DNA of 64,000 nt, taken from NCBI RefSeq assembly GCF_001642475.1, contig NW_019174056.1:1-64000 (forward strand), in the 5' to 3' direction. The position numbers were made by a program, and so were the translations under genes. The stretch comes from Fonsecaea monophora (lineage: Eukaryota; Ascomycota; Eurotiomycetes; Chaetothyriales; Herpotrichiellaceae). Shown piece after piece: positions 58,118 to 64,000 of this stretch (within the stretch, counting starts at the first letter, position 1; each line of letters starts with the position of its first letter). The notes below the pieces were generated by a model. That model worked only from the letters and a program-made list of their open reading frames with translations. It did not search any database and had not been told where the DNA came from.

Positions 58118-59785
58118 TCACAGCACTATGGAGTGCCGCTCCCGTATCTTCTTGCCGTATTTGGTAAAGAAGACCGGGATCGGGATGCACGCGACGGCGA
58201 TGAATCCCAGAAGCGAGTTTCCCCAGCCGTAGCCTAGATTCTGGTACAGGGGGAGGCCAGCGAGCGGGAGCAGTGCGCCGGCAAGGGACCGCGACGCCGT
58301 CAGTGTGGCGATGGCGGACGCGGCGTACGTGTTGAAGCAGTCCACGACATATGTCTGGACGGGCATGAAGATGTTCATCATGCCTAGGCTGAAGGGGATG
58401 GTGCCGACGATGGGTACGATCCAGTGCGCGTGCCGGTCGACCGACCAGCCGTACCAGAAGAAGCTGACGGGCAAGACGAAGGAGAAGACGATGACCAGGC
58501 GCAGTCGGAACTCGGGCTCATACCTGCCGCTGTTCCGCGCGGTCAACTTCATCACCGTCCGGTCCGAGGTCGCGGAGAAGATGGCGATGCCGATAAAGAA
58601 TCCTAGCCCGATGCCCAGGTACGCGAGGCCGGAGAGCTGCGGTGAGAAGCCGTACTCGGACTCGAACACGGGCGAGATGGTGGTGAAGAAGAGGTACAGC
58701 AGGCCGTAGATGACCGACATGTACATACTCAGCAAAAACACGATGGGGGACTTGACAAAGATGATGAACGGCCTCTTCAACGCCAACATCAGCATCGCCA
58801 GAACCGCCGGGTCCTGGGCCACGTCCTGTTTCTGGTAGTAACTGCGCAGGTCCGAGCGGTTCAAGCGCTTCGCCAGCGTCTTGGTCTTGCGCGCGATGAG
58901 CACCGGGGCGAAGGTCTCTTGGTTCAACACCTCGATGCCGATCGAGACCGCCGCCGACGCGATGGCCAGCACCCAGTAGATCCATCGCCAGCCCAGGTGT
59001 TGGCCGACGAAACCGCCTGCGATGGGGCCGACGACTGGTCCAACCAGCGGACCCAGACTCCATATCGCCATGGCCCTCCCGCGTTTGTGGATGGGGAACA
59101 AGTCAGCGATGATGCCGCCGCCCAGCGTCAGAGGGCCCGAGCCACCAATCCCTGCGAGCAGTCGGAAAACGATCAAGCTCGCCGTGTTGGGCGCCAGGGC
59201 ACAGCCAATCTGCCAGACGAAGAAGAAGAGATTGCAGCTCCCCAGGACGACGCGACGTCCGTAGAGCTCCGACAAGGGGCCGAGGATAAGAGGACCGACC
59301 TGGCAGAACCAGACACACATACATTAGCGATTGTTGATTAAGCCCCTGGGACTGGGACGGACGGCTGGCGGGTGGGAGAAAGACAGCAAGGGTTCGCCAG
59401 GGTCGGTCCACGTACTTACCACGAAGCCCAGCAGAAAGACGCTGACCGACAGAGACACCACGACCAGGTTCTCCTCGTCAAATTCCTCCGCCATGAGCCC
59501 GGCCGCTGGCGCGAACATGGACGACGCGAGTGGCGTGACAAAGGAGATGGAGCTGACCAAGGCCAACAGGCCCCATTTGCGAGCATTGGAAAAGTTCAGC
59601 GGATTCTGAGGGTCGCTCTGGTTGTCCCATGCCACGACACCTAGGTCCAAGTCCGTGATGGGATGCAACGTAGGGGTGGTCGCGGGGGCGGCCGTGACCT
59701 GGACCTGGACCTTGACCGCGTCGGGGTCCTTGGTCTCATCCATCATTTCATCCTCCCTGGTAGCTGGAATGGAGTCAGAGGACAT
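58118..59785 (-). CDS. MFS multidrug transporter, DHA1 (polyamine/FLR1-type), 515 aa
   Basis: Exons 59420..59785 and 58118..59299; the join is GFV-VGPLILGPLSELYGRR. The motif GPLSELYGRR, WRWIYWVLAIASA and the N-terminal ADPQNP-like DPQNPLNFSNARKW are hallmarks of fungal 12-helix DHA1 pumps. N-terminal tail about 65 residues is acidic and cytosolic. It differs from the other three MFS proteins, which belong to 14-helix-type families. It would export toxic intermediates or drugs across the plasma membrane. Confidence 0.93.
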
Positions 59786-60272
59786 CGCCTAGGGACAAGG
59801 GGGAAAATGGCTCTCAGCAAATCTGGATCACGGGGCCTCTTGAGTAAGGACGGGTCGAGGAACGTACAGGATCAGTCGTCCGTCTGTGGGAAGGGGAAGG
59901 AGAGCAGGGTTCGATTCAAGTCCACTCAGTATGGTCACCTCTGCATGGAGGTAGCCTTTGTGTATCCTTCTGAGCTGAAGAATTGTATAGACCAAGTCTC
60001 TTATGTTAGTATTCTACACGAATACTTCCGGTGAGAGATACAGGGTGCGCTACTGAGAGCCGATGTACCGAAGCTTTTCCTGGGCTGGTTCAGCGAATGC
60101 TTGTCGTTAATGAAGAGGTTCCCAACATAAAAACAAAAGGGAGAACCGAGCATCCAATCTCAATTAGGTAGAGACATGTGTTGTAGCGACGAGCGGCCCG
60201 GAACTCACGGTAGCGTTTGATTGGGAAAAATCCACTTACAACTATCTGGATGACTTTCGTCTCGATTGGTCT

Positions 60273-60279
60273 CGGAATT
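60273..60279 (+). promoter_or_regulatory. CGGAATT site upstream of DHA1 pump
   Basis: Copy 488 bp before the MFS start at 59785, in the gap 59786-60424, which holds no gene. Confidence 0.3.
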
Positions 60280-60424
60280 AGGCGCCGAAAGAGACGACAA
60301 TGGACCCTGTTCTGGAGGGAAATACAGAGGTATACTCTGTCTGGTGACAGAATATTAGCATATATAGAACTCTTTCGTCCATGACTATGAGCTCGTCCAG
60401 CCAATAGCTCATCAGAGCATCGCC

Positions 60425-61006
60425 TCACGCCGCCACGCCGTTCATGATCAGATGCTCAAAGCTACAGCTCAACAGCTCCACCACATTGTCCCAAGGATCT
60501 TGCATATAAATCACCGTCTCGCCCGGGGCAGGCGAGCAGATTTCTCCCACGAGTTTGGCACCCATCTTCTCCGCCTCCCTCAACGTCGCCACGGGGTCCG
60601 GCACCGTGAATGCGACATGGAACCACCCGCCTTTGGCATAGTTTCCCGGCCCCCATTGCAAGGGTGCCGTCTTGCCGTCGTAAGGGGGATCGACGAATTC
60701 AAATATCTCGAATCCGACACTGTTGCCGGTGGTCATGATGGCCATTTTGACGGAATTTAATTCTTTCCCGTAGACTGCTGTCCTTGTTAGTTTCTGAGAT
60801 GGAGCGTCCAGAGGAAGAGAGAGGCAAAGAGGGAGGGGAAGGAATGTACTCTTCCAGGTGATGCCCTGGGGATGCTCCTCCTTGTTGGCCAACCCCGAAG
60901 GCCGCAGGAACCGAAACCCAAATAGCTTGGAGTAGAACTCGATCGCGGCCTCGAGGTTGGGCACCGAGATGGCGACATGGTTGACGCAGTGGTTGAACAT
61001 AGTCAT
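60425..61006 (-). CDS. Small VOC/glyoxalase-like protein, 168 aa
   Basis: Exons 60850..61006 and 60425..60774. The acceptor is chosen to give TWKIYGKELNSVKMA, matching relatives; the intron is in frame, so read-through would also be open. HVAISVPNLEAAIEFYSK, GNSVGFEIFEF, GWFHVAFTVPDP and DPWDNVVELLS are the two halves of a VOC barrel; likely metal ligands are the His in HVAI and HVAF and Glu in VELL. Role in the pathway unknown. A TATA-like TTATAT lies near 61084. Confidence 0.85.
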   Translation of the reverse strand: MTMFNHCVNHVAISVPNLEAAIEFYSKLFGFRFLRPSGLANKEEHPQGITWKSTFLPLPLCLSLPLDAPSQKLTRTAVYGKELNSVKMAIMTTGNSVGFEIFEFVDPPYDGKTAPLQWGPGNYAKGGWFHVAFTVPDPVATLREAEKMGAKLVGEICSPAPGETVIYMQDPWDNVVELLSCSFEHLIMNGVAA

Positions 61007-61189
61007 CTTGGCGAGTAAGAGGCTTCACAACTCAGTGAGGTGCATAATTACCATCCGTCTCTACAAGATCCTTCTCCGTCGGGCTTTATATCCAGTTGTC
61101 GTAAAGGAGCTCTTCGGTACAAGATCTTTGTGAAAGCTCTGACAAGCGTGGGAGCGTGCCGCGTCGATTGGTGCGAATTGGTGTCTAGT

Positions 61190-61606
61190 AATTCCGGAAT
61201 GAGAGGTCGGCCATTCTAGCGTATCGAGGCAGAGAAATCCTCTTCTCACAGGTGTGATTGCCTGAGCATTCCATGTCTCAGAGGTTCCAATCATAGAAAC
61301 TCGAGTCGGAGGTTGCCATGGCGAATCAAGAGAGAAGAGTCTGATGCGGTAGCAGAGCAAGCAGATTAAGCAGTGCGAGACCCTGCATAATCATAGCTAA
61401 ACCCTTTCCAAGAGTCCCTTGTATAGATGTCGGAATGTTGACTAGACAGGCGAATCATGGAACGTATCCCCCACAAAACCTGTCATCTGCCAGACGGCAG
61501 TGCTTCTTCCTGTCACTCACTTCTCAAATGTAGTAATTGATTGGGCTTCATATCGTGCGTACTAGCAAATGAGGATCGAGTTACGCCTCACCTTTTACAA
61601 ATTCCG
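61190..61606. promoter_or_regulatory. Divergent promoter with AATTCCG sites
   Basis: Copies at 61190-61196 (184 bp before the small VOC start; it overlaps the palindrome ATTCCGGAAT) and 61600-61606 (about 275 bp before the large VOC start). No gene is seen in 61007-61878. Confidence 0.45.
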
Positions 61607-61878
61607 ATTGGTATCTGGATACCGAGATGGATCAGGTAGCTCTACTCTCGTCATTCCGCCAACCATCGTCGCCATGCACGACCATTGGAGACACCAAGAC
61701 GACCGAGGTTCAAACACTGTAGGCCTACTCACTTTTATGCATTCCATCGCTGAAGTGGCACTGCAGCATAAATATCTCGAGACAAATCAGTTACAGTATG
61801 GCTTGAAGCGGACCTCGTATACTCAGTCTTGCAGTAGATCTCTCGTTCCCTCGGTCAAAGGTTTTCATCATCGTGAAA

Positions 61879-62983
61879 ATGGGTTCCGCAAGTGAACAGC
61901 CAAATCTCGTCGCGCTCTTTGGCGTGCAGCAGAACACTCCTAGATTGGAGGAGCAGATCAAACTTTACAACAAGATCGGCTATGTCATCGACGGTGAGAT
62001 TACCATACAGGGTACGAAGTAGGACGCTGACTCTGGTGCCTTGGGCAGACGGTTTCCAGCTTGCCGATGGCGAACAACTCCCTGACGCGTGGTTCAGCGC
62101 CCGAGGAGTGAAAAGGGGCGACCTGGACAAATTTGTGGCCATGAAACTTCCTGGGGATGCTTACATGCATGTCTTCTTCTATTCGTGGAAGAACCTGATC
62201 ACCAAGAATCAATGGCCAGCTCCGTTCAACCTGATAGGGTCGCGGGGCATGACTTTTCTGTTCGATGATGTCGAAAAGGAACTGGCCCGAATTAAAAAAG
62301 ATTTCCCAGAGACGAAAGTCCTGCAGGAACCGTACAAGGTCAGGCGCAAATGGGGAGTCACCACCCAGGCCTTGATCATCGACCCGGAGGACTTGTGGGT
62401 GGAGCTGATCTCGATCGACCAAAACCCATTCGAGAAGCTGGCCAGGCCGCCCAACGGAAACGAAATCAGCCTTCTCCATTTCCAAGTCAACTGCCGCAAC
62501 TTCGAAAAGTCCAACAACTTTTACAAAGCTTTCGGCATGACGCACGACACGGGAGTGAACGAAAGACACGTCGAGTCAGCTTTCCCCGACGGATTCGATG
62601 TTTTCAAGAAGCAGATGAAGGACGCCTTCAACTTTATCATCGAAGACAAAATCTTGGACGTCGGCTTCCTGCGCAATCCCCGCGACCCGAGTCTGATGCA
62701 CCTCGAGCTCCTCGAGACCATCGACAATGGCCGCTTGTTGAAAGATCCAGGACTTGACCCAACCTGGTCGCAAAAGGGTATTTGCAGATACTGTCACAAG
62801 ACCCCCGACTACTTCAAGTCACTCGACGACATGAAGAAGCTGGGATGCCCAATCTATGTCGAGTGTCAGAAAATGGGATTGAACTGGGGCGACACGGTCT
62901 GGTTCTATTTCGGAGATCGGGATGGGAATCTGATTTGTCTGGAGGAATGGAAGCACTGCCGCTTCTTTGGCGGACGCTATTAG
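61879..62983 (+). CDS. Two-module VOC (glyoxalase/extradiol dioxygenase superfamily) protein, 349 aa
   Basis: Exons 61879..61993 and 62049..62983. It aligns along its full length with the seven-exon gene at 9088. Shared blocks: FGVQQNTPRLEEQI, LPDAWFSARGVKRGDL, YMHVFFYSWKN, LHFQVNC, MHLELLE, CRYCHKTPDYF, WGDTVWFYFGDRDGN. His/Glu in LHFQ and HLELLE, and the late Glu in CLEEW, are candidate metal ligands. It lacks five of the introns of its paralogue. Function may be ring cleavage, isomerisation or binding; sequence alone does not decide. Confidence 0.9.
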
Positions 62984-63647
62984 TGATGGAGGGAACCCTT
63001 CCTCTTACAAGTGTCTGTTTGGTAGAAGCTGCGTTGAACAGACTTGTAGTATCTGAGCAACTAGGCACGTGCAGGGAAAAGGGGGCTAAATATCACATGT
63101 ACGCTAGGCTTCTTAGGCATTAGCCTCAAAATACACCCCCTCTACCAGTGAAACCAACACTCTCATTCTTCTTTTCAGACACACGTGCTACGTACATGAT
63201 TGTCATCTCAGTATTCTGACCATCGTGGCTACTTTTACTTCACCTTGATAGTCTAGATCTCACGCCACCCAGATATTCAAAACATGAATCTAATGATTGT
63301 TGAGAGATCTCTGCCTGCACCAGAGATCCGGGCACTTGTCCTGTATGGGGAACAAAAGCAGCCCCTTCACTCACAAGACAAGTCATCGTTTGCCTATTCT
63401 CTCCCTCTCTATTTTAGGGTACTTTCTCGGGCTATACGACAAATTGACGTAGACTTTCCGATGCAATCAACTTCCTAGACATGATTCCGAGATCGTTCAC
63501 CCATTCCGTCTGGTTGCCTACGGAATATTCAGCCTGATTGACTCAACTACAGCACTTATTAACGGCGACAAAAACATTCTAATACCTCGACATGGCTTTC
63601 GCCTGACCAACTTGTGAAGACTCTGTCACACGGGCCTCGAGAACATC
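62984..63647. other. Promoter region of BVMO 3
   Basis: No exact CGGAATT copy; CGGAATA (about 63521) and GATTCCG (about 63485) are variants. No gene is seen. Confidence 0.4.
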
Positions 63648-64000
63648 ATGTCCATCCATTCTACCTCTGAAGTCGTCGCAAATGCTGACACGCTGGAAGA
63701 TATCGAGTTATCCGGGCGCATTACTGTTCCGACCGAACCAAACAATGTCCAGCACGAGGTAAAGACGAATGGCGTTGCACATGTCAATGACATCGACTCC
63801 AACGGGGCCAGGCCTCGGGAAGAACTGGATGTGCTGGTCATAGGTGCCGGCTTCAGTGGCTGCTATGCCTTGCACAAGCTTCGAAAACTGGGATTGAAGG
63901 TGAAAATATGCGAAGCTGGCTCTGGCTATGGCGGTTGTTGGTACTGGAACCGCTATCCCGGCGTGGCGGTTGACTCTGAGATTCCGTTGTATCAATTCTC
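63648..64000 (+). CDS. Baeyer-Villiger monooxygenase 3, N-terminal part, cut by window edge
   Basis: An open frame of 117 codons runs off the right edge. After an unstructured lead of about 58 residues comes the FAD motif VLVIGAGFSGCYALHKL and the fingerprint GGCWYWNRYPGVAVDSE. The W-Y-W-N-R-Y-P-G spacing places it in the cyclohexanone/steroid monooxygenase-type branch, different from the two BVMOs at 19554 and 23447. The residue after GG is Cys where Thr or Ser is usual. The rest of the gene lies beyond the window. Confidence 0.85.
   Translation, partial: MSIHSTSEVVANADTLEDIELSGRITVPTEPNNVQHEVKTNGVAHVNDIDSNGARPREELDVLVIGAGFSGCYALHKLRKLGLKVKICEAGSGYGGCWYWNRYPGVAVDSEIPLYQF

Noticed and set aside
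59900..59925. GGTTCGATTC, a B-box-like string
   Set aside because: Stands alone with no other tRNA element.

Overview
The window is nuclear DNA of a filamentous ascomycete (Pezizomycotina). Genes have many short GT-AG introns (about 50-80 nt, branch points like CTAAC/CTGAC), CxxC-type Zn2Cys6 regulators, CYP-type P450s with N-terminal anchors, and MFS pumps of fungal families. The gene content (many Baeyer-Villiger monooxygenases, SDRs, EthD and AtuA-like proteins) would suit a black yeast or other Eurotiomycete, but I cannot fix the genus from sequence alone. No rRNA, tRNA, CRISPR or intact transposon is seen.

I resolved 31 protein-coding genes by joining exons; the last runs off the right edge. 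Left third (0.4-16 kb): zinc alcohol dehydrogenase, SDR, sorbitol/butanediol-type dehydrogenase, MFS pump, EthD protein, two-module VOC protein, P450, second MFS pump. Middle (16-36 kb): Zn2Cys6 regulator, Baeyer-Villiger monooxygenase (BVMO) 1, SDR, BVMO 2 (16 exons), bicupin, CYP68-like P450, alcohol dehydrogenase, two SDRs. Right (36-64 kb): alpha/beta hydrolase, AtuA-like protein, EthD protein, third MFS pump, aldehyde dehydrogenase, bZIP/DUF3425 regulator, second Zn2Cys6 regulator, cyclase/hydrolase, SDR, NmrA-like reductase, fourth MFS pump, small VOC protein, second two-module VOC protein, and the start of a third BVMO. Between genes lie a truncated SRPK-type kinase and three or four coding-like fragments that look like decayed genes.

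There is no polyketide synthase, NRPS, terpene synthase or prenyltransferase in view. The set of oxygenases (P450, BVMO, cupin, VOC), dehydrogenases (three Zn-ADH, five SDR, one ALDH), hydrolases, pumps and three regulators reads best as a large catabolic or modification cluster. A plausible order is hydroxylation, oxidation to ketone, Baeyer-Villiger insertion, ester/lactone opening and aldehyde oxidation of an alicyclic or terpenoid-like substrate. The substrate is inferred, not shown.

The most striking non-genic signal is the heptamer CGGAATT/AATTCCG. I find about 28 copies in non-coding DNA where about 3 are expected by chance, typically 90-300 bp upstream of start codons of most genes. 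It begins with a CGG triplet, as Zn2Cys6 sites do, and is a candidate operator for one of the two paralogous Zn2Cys6 regulators encoded here.
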